A DNA stretch of 64,000 nucleotides. Source: Bacteroides pyogenes (GTDB lineage Bacteria; Bacteroidota; Bacteroidia; Bacteroidales; Bacteroidaceae). A program made the translations under genes and the position numbers. The DNA is taken from NCBI RefSeq assembly GCF_014196225.1, contig NZ_JACIDI010000003.1:62001-126000 (forward strand). Direction: 5' to 3'. Under the pieces are notes generated by a model. It made no database searches and was not told the origin of the DNA. It saw only the letters and a program-made list of their open reading frames with translations. Positions 26,985 to 35,347 of the stretch are shown here, one piece after another; positions within the stretch are counted from its first letter, which is position 1; each line of letters starts with the position of its first letter.

Positions 26985-27720
26985 GCTGCTTGAACAAAGC
27001 CTCTCTTTTGTATGAGCAGAGCTTCAGTTTCGCTTGAACAAAAACTCTCTTTCGCCTGAACAGAGCTTCTGCTTTGCCTGAACAAAAACTTTCTTTCGCC
27101 TGAACAGAGCTTCGCTTTGCTTGAACAAAAACTCTCTTTCGCCTGAACAGAGCTTCTGCTTTGCCTGAACAAAAACTCTCTTTCGCCTGAACAGAGCTTC
27201 GCTTTGCTTGAGCAAAAACTCTCTTTCGCCTGAACAGAGCTTCGCTTTGCTTGAATAAAAACTCTCTTTTGCATGAATAGAGCTTCTGCTTTCCTTGAGC
27301 AAAAGCTCTCTTTTGCATGAGCAGAGCTTCAGTTTCGCTTGAACAAAAACTCTCTTTCGCCTGAACAGAGCTTCTGCTTTGCCTGAACAAAAACTTTCTT
27401 TCGCCTGAACAGAGCTTCTGCTTCGCCTGAACAAAAACTTTCTTTCGCCTGAACAGAGCTTCTGCTTCGCTTGAACAAAGCCTCTCTTTTGCATGAACAG
27501 AGCTTCGCTTTGCCTGAACAAAAACTCTCTTTCGCCTGAACAGAGCTTCTGCTTTCCTTGAGCAAAAGCTCTCTTTTGCCTGAACAGAGCTTCGCTTTGC
27601 TTGAGTAAAAGCTCTCTTTCGCCTGAGCAGAGCTTCTGACTTGCTTAAACAGAGCTTCTCTTTCGCTCAAACGGAGGCTTTGTCTTGCTCAAACGAAATC
27701 GCTGTTTTGCATGCTTCAAT
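26985..27720. repeat. 22-bp tandem repeat array E (about 31 units, 44-bp superperiod)
   Basis: Two 22-bp types alternate: CCTGAACAGAGCTTCTGC and CCTGAACAAAAACTCTC, each joined by CTTTG or TTTCG. A few units have lost one base. The edges decay, as at 27640-27720. It fills most of the convergent gap between queF and the GH84 gene. The minus strand is open in several overlapping frames (up to 283 codons) only because the repeat lacks stops; these are not convincing genes. Confidence 0.92.
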
Positions 27721-27887
27721 GCTTTGTTTTGCCCAGATCAGGCAGCCATGGCATAGGGATTACTTTGTGTTAAGAAAGGAACAAGCCGTTGCGGACGGAC
27801 GAACAGTGCATCGTTTGCATGATTCTTCCGTCATGACGGAAGCTCGGTGGCAGAAGAAAAGCCGATCATCTGCTTATCGATGAAGAG

Positions 27888-27931
27888 GAGCCGGAAAGTT
27901 TGCCGTTTAACACGAGCAAGCTTTCCGGCTC
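27888..27931 (-). terminator. Hairpin after the GH84 gene
   Basis: GAGCCGGAAAG (27888-27898) pairs perfectly with CTTTCCGGCTC (27921-27931), 20 bp after the minus-strand stop. The T-tract is poor. Confidence 0.5.
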
Positions 27932-27950
27932 CGACACATCTTGTGCGTTG

Positions 27951-30167
27951 TTACTTCCGAAGCGTTACGGCAAATTTCCTGAAATGGATTTGCTCTTCTT
28001 TGTCTCCTGCATTGTAGAAGCGGATCGCTTTCACCGCTTTGTTCTTGACGCCCTTCGACACTTCCACTTCTTCCCAAGTCTTTCCGTCGGCGGTTACTTC
28101 GCACTTGCCCCACGACGGCAACTCTTTTTTCCCGAAATGAATATCCAGCTCGAAAGCCGCGTATGTCCGGTCGAATTTAATCTCCACAAACTTTCCGGCA
28201 GGCCACTTCAGGACTTCCAGCAACGGGGAGATGAGTACGGTGTTGTTCTTCGTTTGCAGCGGTTGGTTGCGCAGTTGCCCGATATCGCTTGTCAGCTTGT
28301 GGGGCGAATACAGGGTAGTTACGCTCAACTGCGTGCCGTATGCGTGGTTAAACTGCCGGGTGGCGGCGGCAAACAAGGTGTCGATGAAGGGTGTCAGCAC
28401 TTTGCTTCCGGTTTTCACGCCGGGCTGATACGGATTCTGATTGTAGCTCTGGTCGATTTCGTAGCTTAGTTTCTGCAACGACTTCAGGTGAGCGTATTTA
28501 CGTTCGAACACTTCCCTTTGCCGGTGCTTCAACGCTTCCTGAAGATAGAGCGCCTCGTTTCCCATGCTTCCCAACAGGCGGAAGCGGTAAAGCCACGGTT
28601 TGATTTCATCGATCAGCGTAGGATTGCTTTCGCTCGCCAGCAGGATATCGGCCGATTCGGAGATTTTTTCGAACTCCGCTTTCAGTCGGATCAGGTCGTC
28701 GATGTCCGTTTCCTTACCGGCCGAAACCGCTTGCGCAAAGCGTTCGGCGAAGGGCTGTATCTCTACCGACTCCACTCGACGGTAACCGTGTCCGTTCGGT
28801 CCCAAGTCCGAATTGTGCTTGCAGAACGTCAGCAGCGCGTCCGCAGCGTCGGGCAGCAGAGCGGCAATTCCTTTCTCCCACGCCTGCTGCGAATCGAACA
28901 TTTCCATGTTCCACGCGTAAGCCGCTACCCCGTAAAGCGCTATTTTCGACGCTTCGGCGCGCTCCATCGGATTGGAAACAAAGCCCGACATCTCTTTCTC
29001 TATGCCTTTTTCATTGCCGTACACTGCCCCCATCAACAAATGGTCGCGCACGTAATCGGATACCGGAAAGTTCCACCAGATGTAGGCAGGACGGCGAATG
29101 CGCTCATTGATCCAGTTCAATCCCTCGCGCGTCATGTCCGCGATCACCCGGTCGCCCGTCCACATAATCTGAATATCGGGATGAAGTTGCGTACCCAACG
29201 TCGTCAGGTAATTGCCTTTCGGGTTCGACCAACTCCTATTATACTCCGTAGGACACATAATGAGCGGAGTCACGTCTTTTTTCTCTTTGACAAACTTGCG
29301 GTCGATGTAGTTGAGCAGTTCCGCCTGACGGTTCGCGTCTGTTCCGTCGCCCGAGATGTCGTCGAAGAAGACAGCGAACGAACGTGCACCCAACTGATAC
29401 ATCCGTTCGAACTTCTCGATTACTTTTTCGCGGTCGGCATCGTTCCATTGTATATCCTGCCCCGGATGGATGGCCCATACGAAGTCGACTTCATTCTCAT
29501 GTGCCGTTTCAATCAGTTTCTTCAGCTCTCCCGCCTCTTTGCCGGGGTAGGGAAGGCGCCAATGAGGTGTGCTGTGGTAAGGATCGTCCTTAGGTCCGTA
29601 AATATAAGTGTTCAGTTTGTTCTCACCGTAGAAGCGAAGCTGCCGCATCCGGTCTTCATGTCTCCAGGGAGTCCCGTAGAAACCTTCCACCACGCCGCGG
29701 AACCGGATATCGGGGTAATCCTTTATCTCCGTTTCCGGCAGCCGGTTTCTCAGGCTGTCCGAAGGCAGTCCGCCGGTAAGCAGTTGTTTCAACGTCTGCA
29801 CCGCATAGAACGTTCCCCGTTCATCGCTTCCGGCAAGCACAATCCCGCTGCCGTTTACGGCAAGGTAATACCCTTCCGCTTTGTCGGGTATCATCTTTTT
29901 GAATTTGCGCATGGCTTTGTCATTTTTCTCTCCGATATAAACCGGAAGCCCCTGCTTTTGAATATTGTTTCCCAACAGAGTTTGAAGCCGTGCCACTGCT
30001 TTCGGATTGGCGTCTTCCGCTCCGACGAGCCGGAAAGAAGCCGGCAGTGCGATCTCTTCCTGTCCCGATCGTATTTCCTGCGGCTGCGGATTGAGATGAA
30101 CATTTTGTGAAAAGGCTCCGCCGCTTAGCGCAGCCATACTGAGTAGTGCGAGAATTTTGTGTTTCAT
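27951..30167 (-). CDS. Family GH84 beta-N-acetylglucosaminidase (O-GlcNAcase-like)
   Basis: The 738-residue exported enzyme removes beta-linked GlcNAc, probably from host glycoproteins. It has a signal peptide (to about residue 20), a GH20b-like N-terminal domain (LNPQPQEIRSGQEEI...GTFYAVQTLKQLL), the GH84 barrel (IRFRGVVEGFYGTPW, VWAIHPGQDIQW) and the catalytic Asp pair Asp269-Asp270 in AVFFDDISGDG, followed by a helical bundle and a C-terminal beta domain. It closely resembles the well-studied B. thetaiotaomicron GH84. It is not near a SusCD pair here. Confidence 0.94.
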   Translation of the reverse strand: MKHKILALLSMAALSGGAFSQNVHLNPQPQEIRSGQEEIALPASFRLVGAEDANPKAVARLQTLLGNNIQKQGLPVYIGEKNDKAMRKFKKMIPDKAEGYYLAVNGSGIVLAGSDERGTFYAVQTLKQLLTGGLPSDSLRNRLPETEIKDYPDIRFRGVVEGFYGTPWRHEDRMRQLRFYGENKLNTYIYGPKDDPYHSTPHWRLPYPGKEAGELKKLIETAHENEVDFVWAIHPGQDIQWNDADREKVIEKFERMYQLGARSFAVFFDDISGDGTDANRQAELLNYIDRKFVKEKKDVTPLIMCPTEYNRSWSNPKGNYLTTLGTQLHPDIQIMWTGDRVIADMTREGLNWINERIRRPAYIWWNFPVSDYVRDHLLMGAVYGNEKGIEKEMSGFVSNPMERAEASKIALYGVAAYAWNMEMFDSQQAWEKGIAALLPDAADALLTFCKHNSDLGPNGHGYRRVESVEIQPFAERFAQAVSAGKETDIDDLIRLKAEFEKISESADILLASESNPTLIDEIKPWLYRFRLLGSMGNEALYLQEALKHRQREVFERKYAHLKSLQKLSYEIDQSYNQNPYQPGVKTGSKVLTPFIDTLFAAATRQFNHAYGTQLSVTTLYSPHKLTSDIGQLRNQPLQTKNNTVLISPLLEVLKWPAGKFVEIKFDRTYAAFELDIHFGKKELPSWGKCEVTADGKTWEEVEVSKGVKNKAVKAIRFYNAGDKEEQIHFRKFAVTLRK

Positions 30168-30249
30168 GTGAGTTGATATTAGTTTTCGGTTGCAAAGAAA
30201 AGAAGAATATTGTATATCTGCAACTCTTGTTCATTGGGGTTCGTTCCTG

Positions 30250-30345
30250 TTTGCACGGGTATCCTTTGCCGGTTTCCCAGGCATCTTTTGCCGATTTCCC
30301 GGACATCCTTTGCCGATTTCCCGTTCTCTCTTTCCCAATATGTCC
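30250..30345. repeat. Short 22-bp tandem repeat F
   Basis: Three to four 22-bp units share TCCTTTGCCGATTTCCC followed by a variable GGACA-like end. It lies between rlmH (3' end) and the GH84 gene (5' end), both minus strand. Confidence 0.75.
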
Positions 30346-30402
30346 GGCTTCCGGTGCCGGCACGTTCACCGCCCGATGGCGGCAAACCGCTTCCGGTACG
30401 GA

Positions 30403-30876
30403 TTATTCATGATGATAAGGGCCTCCGTTCAATATGCTCATTGCCCGGTACATTTGCTCGACGAAGATCAAGCGTATCATCTGATGCGAAAAAGTCATTT
30501 TCGACATCGAAATTTTCTCGTGCGCCATTCCGTACACTTTCTCGGAGAAGCCGTAAGGCCCGCCGATGATGAAAACCAACCGTTTGTTTACGGTATTCAT
30601 CTTCCGTTTCATATATTCGGCAAACTCCAGCGAACGCATCTCTTTGCCCCGTTCGTCGAGCAGCACGACCACGTCTCCCGGTTGGAGCGCTTTTATGATC
30701 AGTTCGCCCTCCTTTTCCTTTTGCTGATCTGTGGAAAGGCTTTTGGTGTTCTTTAACTCCGGAATCACTTCCACGTCGAACGAAATAAAGTGTTTTGTCC
30801 GTTGTACGTAGTCGTTGATGGCGGTAATATAATGTGGTTCTACCGTTCTTCCTACCACGAGCAGGGTTGTTTTCAT
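30403..30876 (-). CDS. rlmH: 23S rRNA pseudouridine-1915 N3-methyltransferase
   Basis: RlmH is a SPOUT methyltransferase acting on helix 69 of 23S rRNA. The 157-residue length is normal. Family motifs are LLDERGKEMRSLEFAEY, FIIGGPYGFSEKVY and the C-terminal knot MTFSHQMIRLIFVEQMYRAMSI..GGPYHHE. The frame extends 62 codons upstream, but a promoter in that stretch and family alignment place the start at MKTTLLVVG (30874-30876). Confidence 0.97.
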   Translation of the reverse strand: MKTTLLVVGRTVEPHYITAINDYVQRTKHFISFDVEVIPELKNTKSLSTDQQKEKEGELIIKALQPGDVVVLLDERGKEMRSLEFAEYMKRKMNTVNKRLVFIIGGPYGFSEKVYGMAHEKISMSKMTFSHQMIRLIFVEQMYRAMSILNGGPYHHE

Positions 30877-30901
30877 GCGTTTACAATTCTGATTTATTGT
30901 A

Positions 30902-30949
30902 CAAAAATACGGCTTTTTTGTGTTATTTTGCAATAAATGTTTACCTTTG
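30902..30949. promoter_or_regulatory. Divergent promoters between rlmH and the DUF4783-nadC operon
   Basis: Minus strand: TTG (30931-30933), 21 bp, TATTTTTG (30902-30909), 26 bp before rlmH. Plus strand: TTTG (30917-30920), 21 bp, TACCTTTG (30942-30949), 55 bp before the DUF4783 gene. The two overlap. Confidence 0.6.
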
Positions 30950-31003
30950 CCTGTAAATCGTTGAATGTTTAGACGTTGAACTTCAACATAAAAGCTTGTA
31001 TTT

Positions 31004-31396
31004 ATGAAAAAACGAGTACTTCTGATAATAGCTGTTTTACTTCTGTTTCTTCCTTTGCTCATGGCTCAGGAAATACCTTCGGGGGTAGTTGCGGCGTTGA
31101 GCAAGGGTAGCTCGCAAGAGTTGAGCAAATACATGGGCGATAAAGTCAATCTGATACTTCCCTCCAATTCCGCCAATGTGGACAAGCAGAAAGCCGCTGC
31201 GATGATGCAGGACTTCTTCGCGCGGAACAAGGTCGACGGGTTTAATGTCAATCATCAGGGGAAGCGCGATGAGTCGGGTTTTGTTATCGGTACGCTGAAA
31301 ACAAACAACGGTAAGTATCGTGTGAATTGTTTCCTGAAGAAGTCGGAAGAACAATATGTGATACATCAAATAAGAATAGATAAGACAAATGAATAA
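31004..31396 (+). CDS. DUF4783 exported protein
   Basis: The 130-residue protein has a signal peptide (MKKRVLLIIAVLLLFLPLLMAQ) and a small NTF2-like domain: PSGVVAALSKGSSQELSKYMGDKVNLILP, AAAMMQDFFARNKVDGFNVNHQG, YRVNCFLKKSEEQYVIHQIRI. It is a conserved Bacteroidetes family without a known role, usually next to nadC. It overlaps nadC by 8 bp here. Confidence 0.82.
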   Translation: MKKRVLLIIAVLLLFLPLLMAQEIPSGVVAALSKGSSQELSKYMGDKVNLILPSNSANVDKQKAAAMMQDFFARNKVDGFNVNHQGKRDESGFVIGTLKTNNGKYRVNCFLKKSEEQYVIHQIRIDKTNE

Positions 31397-32237
31397 AGAA
31401 AAGGAATTGATCGATAAACTGATCGATCTCGCTTTTGCGGAAGATATCGGCGATGGCGACCACACCACGCTTTCGTGCATTCCCGATACGGCGATGGGAA
31501 AATCGAAGCTGTTGATAAAGGAAGCCGGCGTGCTGGCGGGAATCGAAGTGGCGAAAGAAATTTTCAACCGTTTTGATCCCACGATGAAAGTGGAAGTGTT
31601 TATCAATGACGGAGCGGAGGTGAAGCCCGGCGACGTGGCGATGATTGTGGAAGGTAAGGTGCAGTCGTTGCTCCAGACCGAGCGTCTGATGCTGAATGTG
31701 ATGCAACGTATGAGCGGTATCGCTACCATGACCCGCAAATATGCCGCCCGACTCGAAGGACTTCATACGCGTGTACTCGATACCCGCAAGACAACTCCGG
31801 GCATGCGCATCCTCGAAAAAATGGCAGTGAAGATAGGGGGCGGAGTGAACCACCGCATCGGACTGTTCGACATGATTCTTCTGAAAGACAATCATGTGGA
31901 CTTTGCCGGCGGAATCGACAAGGCGATTACCCGTGCCAAAGAATATTGCCGCAGCAAAGGCAAGAATCTTAAAATAGAAATCGAGGTGCGCAACTTCGAT
32001 GAACTGGAGCAGGTGCTTCGCTTGGGCGGGGTAGACCGTATCATGTTCGACAATTTCACACCCGAGCAAACGAAGAAAGCGGTGGAAATGGTGGGAGGAA
32101 AATATGAAACCGAATCGTCCGGCGGCATTACCTTCGACACGTTGCGCGCTTATGCCGAAGCCGGCGTAGATTTTATCTCGGTGGGTGCGCTCACGCATTC
32201 GGTGAAGGGACTCGACATGAGCTTTAAAGCATGTTGA
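31389..32237 (+). CDS. nadC: Nicotinate-nucleotide pyrophosphorylase (quinolinate phosphoribosyltransferase)
   Basis: NadC joins quinolinate and PRPP to make nicotinate mononucleotide in NAD synthesis. The 282-residue protein has DIGDGDHTTL, QTERLMLNVMQRMSGIATMTR, VLDTRKTTPGMRILEK with the active-site Arg/Lys, GGGVNHRIGLFDMILLKDNH and the barrel end ESSGGITFDTLRAYAEAGVDFISVGALTHSVKGLDMSF. It is complete and of normal length. Confidence 0.97.
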   Translation: MNKEKELIDKLIDLAFAEDIGDGDHTTLSCIPDTAMGKSKLLIKEAGVLAGIEVAKEIFNRFDPTMKVEVFINDGAEVKPGDVAMIVEGKVQSLLQTERLMLNVMQRMSGIATMTRKYAARLEGLHTRVLDTRKTTPGMRILEKMAVKIGGGVNHRIGLFDMILLKDNHVDFAGGIDKAITRAKEYCRSKGKNLKIEIEVRNFDELEQVLRLGGVDRIMFDNFTPEQTKKAVEMVGGKYETESSGGITFDTLRAYAEAGVDFISVGALTHSVKGLDMSFKAC

Positions 32238-32303
32238 TGATGTGATTTTCTTCTGCTTCGTTAACTTCTTTTAGCAGATACTCTTGCAGCACTCTTCATT
32301 CTT

Positions 32304-32909
32304 TTGCGTCTAAAGGATAAACGGCGCATACATACGTTCGATTTAAAAAGACATTTGGCTTTGGAAAACGAGATAGAACTTATAAAGGGCTGTCGGGCGG
32401 GAAGCGATTCGGCCCGCAAACAACTTTATACTCTCTATGCTCAACGGATGCTGGCGGTATGTTTCCGCTATACGGGCGATATGGATGCGGCGCACGATGT
32501 ATTGCACGACGCTTTCATCAAGATCTTTACCAATTTTTCGTTCAGAGGCGATTCTTCCCTCACTACATGGATTACACGGGTGATGGTGACTCAATCGATC
32601 GACTATCTGAGGCGGGAAAAAAAGATGAGTCGGTTGGTAGTGCATGAAGAGCAGCTTCCCGAAGTTCCGGACTTGCCGGATATGAGGGGAGAGGAGATCT
32701 CCGAAGAGCAATTGATGGCTTTTATCGCCGAATTGCCGGATGGTTGCCGCACTGTATTCAATCTTTATGTATTTGAAGAGAGGTCTCACAAAGAGATAGC
32801 CGCCATGCTTCGTATCAAAGAGCATTCGTCTACCTCGCAATTGCATCGGGCAAAGTGTTTGTTGGCAAAAAGAATTAAAGAGTACACAAAGCATGAAGAA
32901 AGAAAATGA
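32304..32909 (+). CDS. ECF-type RNA polymerase sigma factor
   Basis: The protein of up to 201 residues has sigma region 2 (ENEIELIKGCRAGSDSARKQLYTLYAQRMLAVCFRY, AAHDVLHDAFIKIF, TWITRVMVTQSIDYLRR) and region 4 (LPDGCRTVFNLYVFEERSHKEIAAMLRIKEHSSTSQLHRAKCLLAKR). No ATG starts it: candidates are TTG at 32304 and TTG at 32355 (LALENEIEL); the second fits the family better, and a near-match -7 box (TTCTTTTG, 32299-32306) would favour it. It overlaps the next gene by 17 bp. Confidence 0.85.
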   Translation: MRLKDKRRIHTFDLKRHLALENEIELIKGCRAGSDSARKQLYTLYAQRMLAVCFRYTGDMDAAHDVLHDAFIKIFTNFSFRGDSSLTTWITRVMVTQSIDYLRREKKMSRLVVHEEQLPEVPDLPDMRGEEISEEQLMAFIAELPDGCRTVFNLYVFEERSHKEIAAMLRIKEHSSTSQLHRAKCLLAKRIKEYTKHEERK

Positions 32910-33948
32910 TGGAATAACCGATCTGTTCCGTACACGTCTTGGGGACACCGGACTGACAGTGCGCGACGGATTCTGGGAAAAGCTGCAACAGGACATTCTT
33001 GTGGCCGGGCAGCAACGCCGCCGGTTGCTGTTTTTCCGTGTGGCGGCGGCAGCTTCTGTGCTGCTGGTATTGGCCGCGTCGACGGCGGTGGTCTGGTTCT
33101 TCTCTCCCAAAGAGGAAATAAGTGAGGCGTTCACGCAGATAGTCGCTTCCCGCGAAGGCATACCCGATGGAGACGGTATCCGTGTCAAACGGCTTCCTCA
33201 GCTGGCAAAACCGATATTGTCGAAGCAGGCTCCGAAATCGTACGGCATGCTTCCGCAGTATGCAAACGACGAAGACCCGGATTCCGTCTCCATCACTTTG
33301 TCCGTTTCCATTTCTATTTCGGCCTCTGCTGCTGTAAGGCAGGAGGGTGAAAGAACCGGGCAATCGCACGACGGATATTGGAAAGCAGCCAATGTGAATG
33401 CCGATCCGGTTCCCGTTTACGAGGAGAGCGTTGCCTGTGCTCCATCAAATGCCCGGAGCGAAAAGAAACATCGTTGGGCGGTAAAAATACAAGGCGGCAC
33501 AGCGCTTCCGGCAGATGGTGGAACCTATAAAATGCCTCTTTCGGGCGGGGTGACAGTAGAGCGTATGCTGAACGGACGCTTGGGCATAGAAACCGGGTTG
33601 CTTTATTCGAACTTGCGTTCGGAAGGACGGAAACTACATTATATAGGCATTCCTGTAAAAATGAATGTGATGTTGGCGGAAACAAAAAAATGGGATATTT
33701 ACGCTACCGTAGGCGGAGTGGCGGATAAATGCGTGTCGGGCGCGCCCGACAACAGTTTTAAGGAAGAACCCGTGCAACTCGCTTTGACTGCCGCCGCAGG
33801 TGTCCGTTACAAACTTACCGACAGACTGGCTGTTTTTGCCGAACCCGGCATCTCTCACCATTTCAAGACTGATTCGCAACTGGCTACAGTCCGTACGAAA
33901 CGGCCTACTAACTTAAATTTGCTTTGCGGACTCCGCATGACTTACTAA
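32893..33948 (+). CDS. Anti-sigma-like membrane protein with C-terminal outer-membrane beta-barrel domain
   Basis: The 351-residue protein has a cytoplasmic N-terminus of about 46 residues (ITDLFRTRLGDTGLTVRDGFWEKL) like Bacteroides anti-sigma proteins, one membrane helix (about 47-70, RVAAAASVLLVLAASTAVVWFF), a Ser-rich linker (SVSISISASAAV), and about 165 C-terminal residues of amphipathic strands like porin-type beta-barrel domains (WAVKIQGGTALP, GGVTVERMLNGRLGIETGLLYSNL, AAGVRYKLTDRLAVFAEPGIS). It is coupled to the sigma gene by a 17-bp overlap, so it probably controls it. How an inner-membrane helix and a barrel domain share one chain is unclear. Confidence 0.75.
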   Translation: MKKENDGITDLFRTRLGDTGLTVRDGFWEKLQQDILVAGQQRRRLLFFRVAAAASVLLVLAASTAVVWFFSPKEEISEAFTQIVASREGIPDGDGIRVKRLPQLAKPILSKQAPKSYGMLPQYANDEDPDSVSITLSVSISISASAAVRQEGERTGQSHDGYWKAANVNADPVPVYEESVACAPSNARSEKKHRWAVKIQGGTALPADGGTYKMPLSGGVTVERMLNGRLGIETGLLYSNLRSEGRKLHYIGIPVKMNVMLAETKKWDIYATVGGVADKCVSGAPDNSFKEEPVQLALTAAAGVRYKLTDRLAVFAEPGISHHFKTDSQLATVRTKRPTNLNLLCGLRMTY

Positions 33949-33960
33949 CTATCTGCTGCA

Positions 33961-34485
33961 ATGAAAAAGACATTAATGATATTATGGATGGCTGTTGCCG
34001 CGCTTGTTTCCTTTACCGGGTGCAACGGCGAAGAGATGGATCAGAACAATCCCGATGTTTCGGTTTTCGTAAAGCAACTGAAAGCGGGCAAGTATAAGAT
34101 GCAGAATGAAAAAGGAGTCGTAGAGGTTCCTCATTTTGCCGAGAAGGATATCCCCGATTTGCTGAAATATGCCGAAGACCTCACCATTATTCCCTCTTTC
34201 CCGTCGGTCTATAATATGAACAACGGGAAAATCCGTTTGGGAGAATGTATGCTCTGGACGATAGAATACATACGCCAGGGTACGCCTCCGTCATTAGGAT
34301 GCAAAATGGTGTTGGCGAATGCCGAAAATTACGAACCGATTTATTTTTTGACGGACGAGGAAGTGCTCGATGCGGCGGCCTGTTACCGCCGTTGGTGGGA
34401 GGAACGGAAATATCCCAGAACCAGATGGAGCATCGATCCGTGTTATGACGAACCTCTCTGCGGCACGGGTTACAGATGGTGGTAA
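33961..34485 (+). CDS. DUF4943-type lipoprotein
   Basis: The 174-residue protein has a lipoprotein signal (MKKTLMILWMAVAALVSFTGC) and a Cys- and Trp-containing C-terminus (YRRWWEERKYPRTRWSIDPCYDEPLCGTGYRWW). It is typical of a Bacteroides-only family found in ECF sigma operons. The helical centre (FAEKDIPDLLKYAEDLTIIPSFP) resembles HEAT-like repeats. Function is unknown. It lies 12 bp after the anti-sigma-like gene. Confidence 0.75.
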   Translation: MKKTLMILWMAVAALVSFTGCNGEEMDQNNPDVSVFVKQLKAGKYKMQNEKGVVEVPHFAEKDIPDLLKYAEDLTIIPSFPSVYNMNNGKIRLGECMLWTIEYIRQGTPPSLGCKMVLANAENYEPIYFLTDEEVLDAAACYRRWWEERKYPRTRWSIDPCYDEPLCGTGYRWW

Positions 34486-34523
34486 ATAAACAAAAGCATC
34501 CGGCAGGCAAATAACAACAGAGA

Positions 34524-35174
34524 ATGAGAACGAGATGGCTTATATCGGCAGTGTTTTTACTGTCGGCAGGGGGATGCTATGCCCAATGGTCGAAGCAGGA
34601 TTCGGTGAAATTGCGGAAAATGCTCGAAGCCGACGGGGAGTTGCGTCTGAACCGGAAGGCACTTCAGGCTATCGACTTTTCGGTCGGTACGGCCGACCCT
34701 CGTATCTCGGAAGAAAAAAGATGGCTGTCTCCCGACGAGTCGCTTCCGTCTGTGTTGCCCAAAGCCGTCCCTGTGTTCAGCTTAATGCCCTATACGCCTA
34801 CTACGCGCTATGATTGGGATCCGGTGTTTCGGAAGAAAATCCGGATAACCAAAGATACTTGGCGGAGAGATCCCTTTTTTCATCTATACGCCCGTACCGG
34901 TTATAAGCCGAACACGATAAACTTAGGGAAAGGCGTCACGGGCAGGGGAACTCTGCAAAGAGGCGCCGACTTCGTTCCTCCACATGTGGCTGTGCACTGT
35001 TACGGAGCGGCGGGGGTGGCGATCGGCGGTCTCGATCTGATGTTGGTTTTTACCAAAGATTTCTGGGACTGGAAGGGTAAGAAACGCCGCGCGCGTACGC
35101 TGGAAGTTCTGAAAACTTATGGCGACTCTGTAACAGTATCGATCAATGCTCCCGTTCAACAGATTGTTCCTTGA
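34524..35174 (+). CDS. DUF4858 exported protein
   Basis: The 216-residue protein has a signal peptide (MRTRWLISAVFLLSAGGCYAQ); the Cys at 18 is not in a normal lipobox. The rest (WSKQDSVKLRKMLEADGELRLNRKALQAIDFS, FFHLYARTGYKPNTINLGKGVT) matches the DUF4858 family that ends ECF sigma operons in Bacteroides. Function is unknown. It is the fourth and last gene of the sigma operon. Confidence 0.72.
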   Translation: MRTRWLISAVFLLSAGGCYAQWSKQDSVKLRKMLEADGELRLNRKALQAIDFSVGTADPRISEEKRWLSPDESLPSVLPKAVPVFSLMPYTPTTRYDWDPVFRKKIRITKDTWRRDPFFHLYARTGYKPNTINLGKGVTGRGTLQRGADFVPPHVAVHCYGAAGVAIGGLDLMLVFTKDFWDWKGKKRRARTLEVLKTYGDSVTVSINAPVQQIVP

Positions 35175-35347
35175 AGAGGCGCGGCGGTATGGCATGCGTT
35201 CTCCGGCAAAAATCTCGTGACCGACGGAATGTTTGATGGAATTCATGCGGCTTGTTGCCGATACGTGTAAGCCCGACGCTTTTTGCTGAACAGATTATTT
35301 GCCGAAAGCGTTATACATTCAGAACTTGTTTTCAATATGATATCATG

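Noticed and set aside
26423..27670. Long minus-strand frames over the queF-GH84 gap (up to 283 codons)
   Set aside because: They are products of a stop-free 22-bp tandem repeat; several overlapping frames are open at once, with no start signal or family similarity.
28488..30110. 540-codon plus-strand frame opposite the GH84 gene
   Set aside because: It is the antisense shadow of a well-recognised enzyme with intact catalytic motifs.
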